Part shown: one piece after another, positions 42,378 to 50,450 of the stretch
Layout: each line of letters begins with the position of its first letter
Position numbering within the stretch: position 1 is the first letter of the stretch
Source of the DNA: Xanthomonas sacchari
GTDB taxonomy: Bacteria; Pseudomonadota; Gammaproteobacteria; Xanthomonadales; Xanthomonadaceae
Assembly (NCBI RefSeq): GCF_040529065.1
Contig: NZ_CP132343.1
Span: 3,038,001 to 3,102,000, forward strand
Direction: 5' to 3'
DNA: 64,000 nucleotides
Notes under the pieces: generated by a model
What the model was told of the DNA's origin: nothing
Databases searched by the model: none
What the model saw: only the letters and a program-made list of their open reading frames with translations
Made by a program: the position numbers and the translations under genes

Positions 42378-43280
42378 ATGATCGAGAATGTCCTTGCTGT
42401 CGGCCTGGCCGATGAGACCGACCTGACCCTCGCTTCCCCCGAACCGCACTCCCGCGCCGGCGCCAGCTACCGCCACCGCCTGCTGATGTGCGCGCCGCAG
42501 CACTTCGCGGTGGACTACGTGATCAACCCCTGGATGGAAGGCAACGTGCACGCCGCCAGCCGCGAGCGCGCGCAGGCGCAGTGGAATGCCTTGGTGGCCG
42601 CCGCCGAGGCGGCAGGCGCCCGCGTCGACTGCATCGCCGCCGCGCCGGGCCTGCCGGACATGGTGTTCAGCGCCAACGCCGGCCTGGTGCTCGGCGACCG
42701 CTTCGTGCCCAGCCGCTTCCGCCACGCCGAGCGCCGCGGCGAGGAAGCCCTGTTCACCGCCTGGTGCCGCCAGGCCGGCCTGCGCATCCAGGAACTGCCC
42801 GAGCAGGTGTATTTCGAAGGCGCTGGCGACGCGCTGCTGGACCGCGGCGCGCGCCGGCTGTGGATGGGCCACGGCCACCGCAGCGACCTGGCCGCCGCGC
42901 ACGAGCTGACCGACCTGCTGGACATCGAGGTGGTGCCGCTGCGCCTGGTCGACGCGCGCTTCTATCACCTGGACACCTGCTTCTGCCCGCTGCGCGACGG
43001 CTACCTGCTGTACTACCCGGCCGCGTTCGACGCCGCCGCGCAGCAGGCGATCGCCCAGCACATCCCGGCCTCACGGCGCATCGTCGTCGGCGAGGCCGAC
43101 GCCCTCGCCTTCGCCTGCAACGCGGTGGACCTGGACGACACCCTGCTGCTCAACCGCGCCTCAGCGGCGCTGTGCGCGGCCCTGGCCGCGATCGGCTACC
43201 GCGTGGTGCAGACCCCGCTGGACGAATTCCTCAAGGCCGGCGGCGCCGCAAAGTGCCTGACCTTGCGGCTGGACGAGTAA
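42378..43280 (+). CDS. Dimethylarginine dimethylaminohydrolase (DDAH) family amidinohydrolase
   Basis: Hydrolase of the guanidino-modifying superfamily, which splits methylarginine or arginine to citrulline-type products. 300 residues. PDMVFSANAGLV and FEGAGDALLDRG (substrate-binding Asp/Glu/Asn), the catalytic His in YHLDTCFCPL, and the nucleophile Cys in GGAAKCLTLRL near the C-terminus are all present. The ATG at 42378 follows GCGGAG; residues 1-30 are less family-like, so a downstream start at Met36 (LLMCAPQHF) cannot be excluded. The true substrate cannot be fixed by eye. Confidence 0.88.
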   Translation: MIENVLAVGLADETDLTLASPEPHSRAGASYRHRLLMCAPQHFAVDYVINPWMEGNVHAASRERAQAQWNALVAAAEAAGARVDCIAAAPGLPDMVFSANAGLVLGDRFVPSRFRHAERRGEEALFTAWCRQAGLRIQELPEQVYFEGAGDALLDRGARRLWMGHGHRSDLAAAHELTDLLDIEVVPLRLVDARFYHLDTCFCPLRDGYLLYYPAAFDAAAQQAIAQHIPASRRIVVGEADALAFACNAVDLDDTLLLNRASAALCAALAAIGYRVVQTPLDEFLKAGGAAKCLTLRLDE

Positions 43281-43311
43281 GCCGAAAGGCTCCCGCGAGC
43301 CACAGAATCAG

Positions 43312-43334
43312 CCCCTCTCCCACCGGGAGAGGGG
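43312..43334. terminator. Hairpin after the DDAH-like gene, part of a common CCCTCTCCC repeat
   Basis: CCCCTCTCCC-ACC-GGGAGAGGGG, followed by TTGGGGTGAGGG. It lies between convergent genes (stops at 43280 and 43405) and would terminate both; the sequence is of a kind dispersed in related genomes. Confidence 0.7.
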
Positions 43335-43404
43335 TTGGGGTGAGGGTACGAAGACGCCGCATGTCGCGACCGTCGCGCCGAGCAGACCTATCGCCTCCAA
43401 CACA

Positions 43405-43665
43405 TCAGCCCAGACTGAGCACCGCATCGAGCACATCGCGCCATAGCTGACCGAGGTCGATGCTGCCGCGACCGCCGAACAGGCGAAACAGGCTGTAGCC
43501 GATCGCGAAGACGACATAAGACAGCGTCAACACCACCATGGTCGCCTCGCCCCACCGCAGCAGCGCGGCGGCGACCAGGACGAAGACCGCGCAACCGAGC
43601 AGTTCGCGCCACGACGGCAGGTGCGCGCACAGGCGGGCGACGGCACGCGCGACGGGATCGAACAT
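43405..43665 (-). CDS. Small membrane protein of unknown function
   Basis: An 86-residue protein with two hydrophobic segments (LLGCAVFVLVAAALL, MVVLTLSYVVFAIGYSLF) and a polar C-terminal tail (GRGSIDLGQLWRDVLDAVLSLG). I do not recognise a family. The composition and the clear two-helix pattern support a real gene. It is convergent with the DDAH-like gene and divergent from the ABC transporter, with about 150 bases to the latter. Confidence 0.65.
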   Translation of the reverse strand: MFDPVARAVARLCAHLPSWRELLGCAVFVLVAAALLRWGEATMVVLTLSYVVFAIGYSLFRLFGGRGSIDLGQLWRDVLDAVLSLG

Positions 43666-43814
43666 GGCAAGGGCCTCGGCTGGACGTCGACGAGGCTACC
43701 TCATGCCCCGCCCTCAGAAAGCGCGCGCCAGCCACCCGGGTCAGCGACGGTGCAGCCTTCGTCGCGGCGCAGCCCACACTCCCCGCCCACACCCGCCCCC
43801 GGCACAATGCGCCG

Positions 43815-45698
43815 ATGGCCTCCACCTCCCCCTCTCATGGCGGCGCCCGCGCCGCGTCCCGCACCGGCCCGAGCCTGCGCGAACGCTTCGACGCGATGCG
43901 CAACCTGCCGCCGTTCCTGCGCCAGATCTGGCAGACCAGCCGCTGGCTGACCCTCAGCAGCATCGGCCTGCGCGTGCTACGCGCGCTGCTGCCGGTGGCC
44001 TCGCTGTACGTCGGCAAGCTGATCATCGACGAGGCCATTCACCTGGTGGCGCAATCGCCCGGCTTCGATTCGCTGGGCCAGGCCCTGGCCAGCGGCCGCC
44101 TGAACCGACTGCTGGAACTGCTGGGCCTGGAGCTGGCGCTGGCGATCGCCTCGGACCTGCTCGGGCGGCTGGTCAGCTACGCCGACACGCTGCTGTCGGA
44201 GTTGTTCAACAACACCACCAGCGTTCAGTTGATGGAGCATGCCGCGCAACTGGACCTGGAGGATTTCGAGGACCCGGAGCAGCAGGACCGGCTCGACCGC
44301 GCGCGGCGCCAGACCATGGGCCGGATGAACCTGATGAGCCAGCTGTTCGGCCAGGTGCAGGACGCGATCACCGTGGTCAGCTTCGCGGTCGGCCTGCTGG
44401 TCTACGCGCCCTGGCTGATCGCCCTGCTGGCGGTGGCGCTGGTGCCGGCCTTCATCGGCGAGGCGCACTTCAACGCGCTGGGTTACTCGCTCAACTTCCA
44501 GTGGACGGCCGAGCGCCGCCAGCTCGACTACCTGCGCCAGCTCGGCGCCAGCGTCGAGACCGCCAAGGAAGTGAAGATCTTCAACCTGCACAACTTTTTG
44601 ATTGCGCGCTACCGCGCCCTGGCCGACCGCTACTTCCAGGCCAACCGCGCGCTGGCGCGCAAGCGCATGCTGTGGGGCACGCTGCTGGCGGCGCTGGGCA
44701 CGCTGGGCTACTACGGCGCCTACGGCTACATCGCCTGGCGCACCGTGCGCGGCGACTTCAGCATCGGCGACCTGACCTTCCTGGCCGGCAGCTTCCTGCG
44801 CCTGCGGCAGTTGCTGGAAGGCCTGCTGATCGGCTTCTCGCAGGTGGCCGGGCAGGCGCTGTACCTGGACGACCTGTATTCGTTCTTCCGCATCGTCCCG
44901 GAGATCCGCACCCGCCCCGGTGCGGTGCCGGTGCCGCGGCCGATCAGGCAGGGCTTCGTGTTCGAGAACGTCGGCTTCCGCTATCCGGACGCCGAACAGT
45001 GGGCGGTGCGGCACCTGGACTTCGCCCTGCGCGCCGGCGAGGTGCTGGCCCTGGTCGGCGAGAACGGCGCCGGCAAGACCACCCTGGTCAAGCTGCTGGC
45101 GCGGCTGTACGACCCGGACGAGGGCCGCATCCTGCTCGACGGGCGCGACCTGCGCGACTACGACCTGGACGATCTGCGCGCAAACCTCGGCGTGATCTTC
45201 CAGGACTTCGTGCGCTACCACTTCAGCGCCGGCGAGAACATCGGCGTCGGCCAGGTCGACGCGCTGGACGACGCGCCGCGGATCCGCGCCGCCGCGCAGC
45301 GGGCGATGGCCGCCGAGCTGATCGACGGCCTGCCGCAGGGCTACGCGCAGGTGATCGGGCGCCGCTTCAAGACCGGCGTGGACCTCTCCGGCGGGCAGTG
45401 GCAGAAGATCGCCATCGCCCGCGCCTACATGCGCGACGCGCAGGTGATGATCCTCGACGAGCCGACCGCCGCACTGGACGCGCGCAGCGAGTTCGAGGTG
45501 TTCCAGCGCTTCAAGGAGCTGTCCGACAACCGCACCGCGGTGCTGATCTCGCACCGCTTCTCCAGCGTACGCATGGCCGATCGCATCCTGGTCCTGGCCG
45601 ACGGCCGGATCGAAGCCAGCGGCACCCACGACGAACTGATGGCGCAGGGCGGCCGCTACGCGGAACTGTTCGAACTGCAGGCCGCTGGGTATCGTTAG
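43815..45698 (+). CDS. ABC exporter, fused permease and ATPase
   Basis: Half-transporter of 627 residues that probably works as a homodimer. The membrane domain spans about residues 45-330 with six helices (LRVLRALLPVASLYVGKLII, VSFAVGLLVYAPWLIALLAV, LWGTLLAALGTLGYYGAYG). The ATPase domain has Walker A GENGAGKTT (about 415), the Q loop, signature LSGGQ (about 525), Walker B MILDEPTAALD and the switch His in LISHRFSSVRMADR. The substrate is unknown; relatives export lipids, peptides or drugs. The start at ATG 43815 gives a short polar lead. A small secreted protein gene follows 25 bases downstream and may be co-transcribed. Confidence 0.93.
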   Translation: MASTSPSHGGARAASRTGPSLRERFDAMRNLPPFLRQIWQTSRWLTLSSIGLRVLRALLPVASLYVGKLIIDEAIHLVAQSPGFDSLGQALASGRLNRLLELLGLELALAIASDLLGRLVSYADTLLSELFNNTTSVQLMEHAAQLDLEDFEDPEQQDRLDRARRQTMGRMNLMSQLFGQVQDAITVVSFAVGLLVYAPWLIALLAVALVPAFIGEAHFNALGYSLNFQWTAERRQLDYLRQLGASVETAKEVKIFNLHNFLIARYRALADRYFQANRALARKRMLWGTLLAALGTLGYYGAYGYIAWRTVRGDFSIGDLTFLAGSFLRLRQLLEGLLIGFSQVAGQALYLDDLYSFFRIVPEIRTRPGAVPVPRPIRQGFVFENVGFRYPDAEQWAVRHLDFALRAGEVLALVGENGAGKTTLVKLLARLYDPDEGRILLDGRDLRDYDLDDLRANLGVIFQDFVRYHFSAGENIGVGQVDALDDAPRIRAAAQRAMAAELIDGLPQGYAQVIGRRFKTGVDLSGGQWQKIAIARAYMRDAQVMILDEPTAALDARSEFEVFQRFKELSDNRTAVLISHRFSSVRMADRILVLADGRIEASGTHDELMAQGGRYAELFELQAAGYR

Positions 45699-45723
45699 CC
45701 CGTCCGCCCCTTCCGACGCCGCC

Positions 45724-46122
45724 ATGCTCCGCACCCTGCCCTGTCTGTTCGCCGCCGCCCTCGCCGTCCCGGCGCTCGCCGCTCCCGCCGCGGACACGCC
45801 GGCGCCATCCGACTACGCCGCGGCCAAGGCCCTGGCCGACCGCGACGAAGCCAGCCTGCCGGCGGCGATGGAGGAACGCCTGCAGACCCTGCAACGCGCG
45901 GCGCTGGACGAGGGCGTGGCCAGTTGCGCCACGCCGCGCCCGGACACCTCGCCGTTCACCGTGGTGGTGCAGGTGCAGGCCGACGGCAGCGTCGGCGCCA
46001 GCTGGCGCAACGGCACCACGCCGCTGGCCCTTTGCCTGGAGCGCTTCCTGCGCCAGCGCCCGCTGCTGGCGCCGCCGCAGGCGCCGCTGTACCTGTCCTA
46101 CGAGGTCTCGTTCGAGAAGTGA
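45724..46122 (+). CDS. Periplasmic protein of unknown function
   Basis: A 132-residue protein with a signal peptide (MLRTLPCLFAAALAVPALAA, cleavage near residue 20-23). The rest is an acidic helical part (AMEERLQTLQRAALDEGVASC) and a strand-rich C-terminus (PFTVVVQVQADGSVGASW, LYLSYEVSFEK), with two Cys that could pair. The C-terminal half, with a strand, a short Gly turn and YEVSF, vaguely recalls TonB C-terminal-like or energy-transducing folds, but I would not name it. It lies 25 bases downstream of the ABC exporter gene. Confidence 0.75.
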   Translation: MLRTLPCLFAAALAVPALAAPAADTPAPSDYAAAKALADRDEASLPAAMEERLQTLQRAALDEGVASCATPRPDTSPFTVVVQVQADGSVGASWRNGTTPLALCLERFLRQRPLLAPPQAPLYLSYEVSFEK

Positions 46123-46150
46123 GCCATCTCCGTGACCGGCACCGCACCAC

Positions 46151-46171
46151 AAATGAGATTTGATCTCATTT
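46151..46171. promoter_or_regulatory. Perfect AT-rich palindrome upstream of the ferredoxin-NADP reductase gene
   Basis: AAATGAGAT-TTG-ATCTCATTT, nine-base arms around three bases, in an otherwise GC-rich region. TAGAAT at 46186-46191 is a possible -10 element 15 bases downstream, so the palindrome sits where a -35 element or operator would be. The binding protein is unknown. Confidence 0.7.
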
Positions 46172-46224
46172 GAACCGGCATGGGGTAGAATGATCTCCGT
46201 TCCTTCCCCATCACGATCAACGGC

Positions 46225-47004
46225 ATGTCTTCCGCTTTTGGCCCCGAAACGGTGCTCGATGTCCGCCACTGGACCGAGGACTACTTCAGCTTCACCACCA
46301 CCCGCAACGATGGCTTCCGTTTCGACAACGGCCAGTTCGTGATGATCGGCCTGGAAACGGAGACGCGGCCGTTGCTGCGCGCCTATTCCATCGCCAGCGC
46401 CAACTGGGAAGAGCAACTGGAGTTCTTCAGCATCAAGGTGCCGGACGGCCCGCTGACCTCGCGCCTGCAGCACATCAAGCCCGGCGATTCGGTGCTGGTC
46501 GGCAAGAAGCCCACCGGTACCCTGCTGATCAGCGACCTGCACCCGGGCCGCCACCTGTACCTGCTGGGCACCGGCACCGGCCTGGCGCCGTGGCTGTCGG
46601 TGATCAAGGATCCGGAAACCTACGAGCGCTTCGACAAGGTGATCCTCACCCACGGCGTGCGCTTCGAGAAGGACCTGGCCTACCGCGACTATTTCGAGAA
46701 GGAACTGCCGCAGCACGAGTTCCTCGGCGAGACCATCCGCGAGAAGCTGCTGTACTACCCCGCAGTGACCCGCGAGGATTTCCGCAATCGCGGCCGCCTC
46801 ACCGAGTTGCTCGAGAGCGGCCAGATGCAGCGCACCCTCGGCCTGCCGCCGCTGAACCCGGAACACGACCGCGCGATGATCTGCGGCAGCCCGCAGATGC
46901 TGGCCGACCTGCGCCAGACCCTGGACGCCCGCGGCTTCGTCGCCTCGCCGCGCATCGGCTCGCCGGGGCATTACGTGTTCGAGCGCGCCTTCGTCGAGAA
47001 GTAA
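46225..47004 (+). CDS. fpr: Ferredoxin-NADP(+) reductase
   Basis: FAD enzyme moving electrons between NADPH and ferredoxin or flavodoxin, 259 residues, the size of bacterial subclass I Fpr. RAYSIASANWEEQLEFFS is the FAD-binding signature (RxYS), GDSVLVGKKPTGTLLI follows, and YLLGTGTGLAPWLSVIKD binds the NADPH phosphate. FVEK at the C-terminus with an aromatic two residues before the end is typical. The ATG at 46225 is 54 bases from the palindrome at 46151-46171. In other bacteria fpr responds to superoxide or iron status; the regulator here is not evident. Confidence 0.94.
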   Translation: MSSAFGPETVLDVRHWTEDYFSFTTTRNDGFRFDNGQFVMIGLETETRPLLRAYSIASANWEEQLEFFSIKVPDGPLTSRLQHIKPGDSVLVGKKPTGTLLISDLHPGRHLYLLGTGTGLAPWLSVIKDPETYERFDKVILTHGVRFEKDLAYRDYFEKELPQHEFLGETIREKLLYYPAVTREDFRNRGRLTELLESGQMQRTLGLPPLNPEHDRAMICGSPQMLADLRQTLDARGFVASPRIGSPGHYVFERAFVEK

Positions 47005-47025
47005 AGCCGCCGCGCTTCTCCCGTC

Positions 47026-47089
47026 GTAGGAGCGGCTTCAGCCGCGACGGGCGTTACCGGTAAAGCATCGCGGCTGAAGCCGCTCCTAC
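47026..47089. repeat. REP pair, GTAGGAG type
   Basis: GTAGGAGCGGCTTCAGCCGC (47026-47045) and its reverse complement ending at 47089 form a long imperfect hairpin around about 20 loop bases. The junction GTAGGAG-CGGCTTC is the unoccupied form of the site into which the IS110 at 54118-55263 is inserted. Lies just after fpr. Confidence 0.9.
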
Positions 47090-47140
47090 CCGCATCAGCG
47101 ATACGGCGGCAGGTCAAGGAGAAATAGTGGCGAAATCGTG

Positions 47141-47205
47141 TGTGGGAGGGACTTCAGTCCCGACGCGTTCGAGTTAAAGGCGTCGGGACTGAAGTCCCTC
47201 CCACA
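47141..47205. repeat. REP pair, TGTGGGAGGGACTTC type
   Basis: TGTGGGAGGGACTTCAGTCC (47141-47160) and its reverse complement ending CCCTCCCACA at 47205 form a hairpin around a short loop, 52 bases after the other REP pair. Together they separate convergent fpr and glutathione peroxidase genes and may also terminate transcription. Confidence 0.9.
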
Positions 47206-47256
47206 AGAGCAAGCATCCAGCATTCAAGACCACGCCTAGCGTCCTCGGCCGAATCG

Positions 47257-47748
47257 TTATCCCAGCGCCCGCTCGATAGCGTCGGCCAGCGCCTCCGGCT
47301 TGTCGGTCGGCGCATAACGCGCCAGCACCTGGCCGTCGCGACCGACCAGGAACTTGCTGAAATTCCACTTGATCGCGGCGATGCCGAGCAGCCCGGATTT
47401 CTGCTGCTTGAGCCAGCGCCACAGCGGATGCGCACCGTCGCCGTTGACCTGGACCTTGGCGAACATCGGGAAATCGACGTCGTAGCTGAGCGAACAGAAC
47501 TGGCGGATCTCCGCGGCATCGCCCGGCTCCTGATGGCCGAACTGGTCGCAGGGAAAGCCCAGTACCACCAGCCCGCGCTCGCGGTAGCGCTGCCACAGCG
47601 CCTGCAGCCCCGCGTACTGCGGGGTGAAACCGCACTTGGAGGCGACGTTGACGATCAACAGCACCTTGCCGGCGTACTCGTCGAGCGGCTGCTCCTGCCC
47701 GTCCAAGGTGGTCGCGGTGAAGGCGTAGGCAGTGGTCGGCGTGTCCAT
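47257..47748 (-). CDS. Glutathione peroxidase
   Basis: Thiol peroxidase of 163 residues, cytoplasmic. NVASKCGFTPQ holds the peroxidatic Cys (not selenocysteine), GFPCDQFGHQEPG the Gln and resolving-region Cys, and IKWNFSKFLVGRDG the Trp/Asn of the catalytic tetrad. Bacterial members usually take electrons from thioredoxin. The ATG at 47748 begins the family sequence directly. It is a single gene, divergent from the M3 peptidase gene. Confidence 0.95.
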   Translation of the reverse strand: MDTPTTAYAFTATTLDGQEQPLDEYAGKVLLIVNVASKCGFTPQYAGLQALWQRYRERGLVVLGFPCDQFGHQEPGDAAEIRQFCSLSYDVDFPMFAKVQVNGDGAHPLWRWLKQQKSGLLGIAAIKWNFSKFLVGRDGQVLARYAPTDKPEALADAIERALG

Positions 47749-48079
47749 GGGTCCTCGTGGCGCGGCGCGCCACAGCGGCGCTGGTTCGACGCGATGCTAC
47801 GCGGTGGCCGCAGGCGTCGCCAGCAGGCCGGAGCCAATGTGCGAGGCCGCCTGGCAGACGTCCGCGCGAACCAGCCAACACACCGCCAGCGCACCACCGA
47901 TGCGTGCCTGCACAGGCACAACCACGCAGGAGAGCGCACTGCATCAAGGTTCACGCCAGATGCCGCAAAGCCCTGGGAAACAAGCGCCTATGCTGCAGCG
48001 CTCCCATGGCTTTCGTCACGGGTCACGCCTGCCGGCCTGGGGTAGCCTGCCCGATCACCATGATTGCGGATACCGCTTG
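47749..48079. other. Divergent intergenic region, 331 bases
   Basis: Separates the glutathione peroxidase and M3 peptidase genes and must carry both promoters. The M3 frame stays open upstream of ATG 48080, but the extra sequence is not family-like and would displace the signal peptide. No repeat or hairpin stands out. Confidence 0.45.
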
Positions 48080-50266
48080 ATGACCTCTCGCCTCGCCCTT
48101 GCCCTCGCCGCCACGCTCGGACTCGCCATGCCCGCCTACGCCGCTCCGGCCACCACGCCCACCGCTGCAACCGCCGCCACGCAGGCCAACCCGTTCTTCG
48201 CCGAAAGCCCGCTGCCGCTGCACTACCCGCAGTTCGACAAGATCAAGGACAGTGATTTCGCGCCCGCGTTCGACGCCGGCATGGCGCAGCAGTTGCAGGA
48301 AGTGCAGGCCATCGCCGAGCAGACCGCCAAGCCGACCTTCGACAACACCATCGTGGCGATGGAGAAGAGCGGGCAGGTCCTGGACCGCGCCACCACCGTG
48401 TTCTTCAACCTGGTCGGCGCCGACACCAACGACACCCGCAAGAAACTGCAGGCCGAGTACGCCGGCAAGCTGGCCGCGCACCGCGATGCGATCGCGCTCA
48501 ATTCCAAGCTGTTCGCGCGCATCCAGACCCTGTACGACACCCGCAACCAGCTCGGCCTGGACGCGGAAGGCGTGCGCCTGATCGAGAAGTACCACAGCGA
48601 CTTCGTCCGCGATGGCGCCAAGCTCAACGACGCCGACAAGGCCAAGCTCAAGGCGATGAACGCCGAACTGGCCGAACTGGGCACCAAGTTCAGCCAGAAC
48701 GTGCTGGCCGAAGTGAACGCCGCGGCGGTGGTGGTGGACGACGTCAAGCAGCTCGACGGCCTGTCCGACGCGCAGATCGCCGCGGCCGCCGAAGCGGCCA
48801 AGGCGCGCAAGCTCGACGGCAAGTACGTGATCGCCCTGCTCAACACCACCGGCCAGCCGCCGCTGGCCCAGCTCAAGGATCGCGCGCTGCGGCAGAAGAT
48901 CTACGAGGCCTCGGTGTCGCGCGGCAGCCACGGCGGCCCGTACGACAACACCGCGCTGGTGTCGCGGATCATGACCCTGCGCGCCGACCGCGCCAAGCTG
49001 CTCGGCTATCCGAACCACGCCGCCTACTCGCTGGAAACCCAGACCGCCAAGACCCCCGAAGCGGTCAACGCCATGCTCGGCAAGCTGGCCCCGGCCGCGG
49101 TGGCCAACGCCAAGCGCGAGGCCGCCGACCTGCAGGCGATGATCGACCAGGAGCAGAAGGCCGCCGGCAAGCCCAGCTTCAAGCTCGAGGCCTGGGACTG
49201 GGCCTACTACACCGAGAAGGTGCGCCAGGCCAAGTACGACTTCGACGAGTCCCAGCTCAAGCCCTACTTCGAACTGAAGAACGTGCTGGAAAACGGCGTG
49301 TTCTACGCCGCCAACCAGGAATATGGGCTGACCTTCAAGCAGCGTACCGACCTGCCGACCTACCGCGACGACGTGCTGGTCTACGACGTGTTCGACGCCG
49401 ACGGCAGCCAGTTGGCGATCTTCATCGCCGACATGTACGCACGCGAATCCAAGCGCGGCGGCGCCTGGATGAGCTCCTACGTGTCGCAGTCGGCGCTGAC
49501 CGGCGACAAGCCGGTGGTCGCCAACCACCTCAACATCCCCAAGCCGCCGGCCGGCCAACCGACCCTGCTGACCTGGGACGAGGTCACCACCGCGTTCCAC
49601 GAGTTCGGCCACGCGCTGCACGGCATGTTCTCGAACGTGAAGTACCCCTACTTCGCCGGCACCAGCGTGCCGCGCGACTTCGTCGAGTTCCCCTCGCAGG
49701 TCAACGAGATGTGGGCGGACGATCCGGCCATCCTCAAGCACTACGCCAAGCACTACCAGAGCGGCGCGCCGATGCCGCAGGCGCTGCTGGACAAGGTGGT
49801 GGCCACCGCCAAGTTCAACCAGGGCTTCGCCACCACCGAGTACCTGGGCGCGGCCATGCTCGACCAGCGTTGGCATCAGCTCAGCCCCGGCCAGGTGCCG
49901 CCGGCCTCGGGCGTGATGGACTTCGAGGCCAAGGCGCTGGCGGCCGACGGCATCGCCTACCCGCCGGTGCCGCCGCGCTACCGTACGCCGTACTTCAGCC
50001 ACATCATGGGCGGCTACGCGGCCGGCTACTACGCCTACATCTGGTCCGAGGTGCTGGACGCCAACACCCAGCAGTGGTTCAAGCAGCACGGCGGGCTGAG
50101 CCGCGCCAACGGCGACCGCTTCCGCAAGACCCTGCTCTCGCGCGGTGGCAGCGTCGATGCGATGCAACTGTTCCAGGACTTCGCCGGGCACGCGCCGCAG
50201 ATCGAGCCCTTGCTGGAGAAGCGCGGCCTCAACGCCACGCCGGCGGCGACGCCGAGCGCACGTTGA
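48080..50266 (+). CDS. dcp: M3 family dipeptidyl carboxypeptidase (Dcp-like), exported
   Basis: Zinc metallopeptidase that removes C-terminal dipeptides, 728 residues. Signal peptide residues 1-21 (MTSRLALALAATLGLAMPAYAA in effect), so it acts in the periplasm. The thimet-fold helical N-terminal region is followed by the zinc motif FHEFGHALHGMFSN (HExxH with Glu as base) and the downstream ligand region EFPSQVNEMWADDPAIL. SHIMGGYAAGYYAYIWSEVLDAN is the substrate-binding signature near the end. The ATG at 48080 directly precedes the signal peptide. The strong terminator at 50359-50393 follows. Confidence 0.93.
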   Translation: MTSRLALALAATLGLAMPAYAAPATTPTAATAATQANPFFAESPLPLHYPQFDKIKDSDFAPAFDAGMAQQLQEVQAIAEQTAKPTFDNTIVAMEKSGQVLDRATTVFFNLVGADTNDTRKKLQAEYAGKLAAHRDAIALNSKLFARIQTLYDTRNQLGLDAEGVRLIEKYHSDFVRDGAKLNDADKAKLKAMNAELAELGTKFSQNVLAEVNAAAVVVDDVKQLDGLSDAQIAAAAEAAKARKLDGKYVIALLNTTGQPPLAQLKDRALRQKIYEASVSRGSHGGPYDNTALVSRIMTLRADRAKLLGYPNHAAYSLETQTAKTPEAVNAMLGKLAPAAVANAKREAADLQAMIDQEQKAAGKPSFKLEAWDWAYYTEKVRQAKYDFDESQLKPYFELKNVLENGVFYAANQEYGLTFKQRTDLPTYRDDVLVYDVFDADGSQLAIFIADMYARESKRGGAWMSSYVSQSALTGDKPVVANHLNIPKPPAGQPTLLTWDEVTTAFHEFGHALHGMFSNVKYPYFAGTSVPRDFVEFPSQVNEMWADDPAILKHYAKHYQSGAPMPQALLDKVVATAKFNQGFATTEYLGAAMLDQRWHQLSPGQVPPASGVMDFEAKALAADGIAYPPVPPRYRTPYFSHIMGGYAAGYYAYIWSEVLDANTQQWFKQHGGLSRANGDRFRKTLLSRGGSVDAMQLFQDFAGHAPQIEPLLEKRGLNATPAATPSAR

Positions 50267-50358
50267 AGGGCACTGCGGCACGGCCCCGGCCGTGCCGCGA
50301 CGTCGCGACGACGTCGTTGGGACGCTCCCACGACCAACCCGCCGCATGAAGCGAAACG

Positions 50359-50393
50359 CACGACGCCCGGCTCAGCCGGGCGTCGTGTTTTTT
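50359..50393 (+). terminator. Rho-independent terminator after the M3 peptidase gene
   Basis: CACGACGCCCGGC-TCA-GCCGGGCGTCGTG followed by TTTTTT: 13 paired bases, three-base loop and six T, ending 57 bases before the convergent gene. Confidence 0.95.
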
Positions 50394-50450
50394 CAGCCAG
50401 TGGCTTCGATGGCGACGCGCGGTACGCCGCGCGTGGCCGTCAAAGGCTTA

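Noticed and set aside
43538-46135. Long plus-strand frame overlapping the ABC exporter in another phase
   Set aside because: Arg/Pro/Ala-rich with no motif; the ABC exporter frame has complete Walker, signature and switch motifs.
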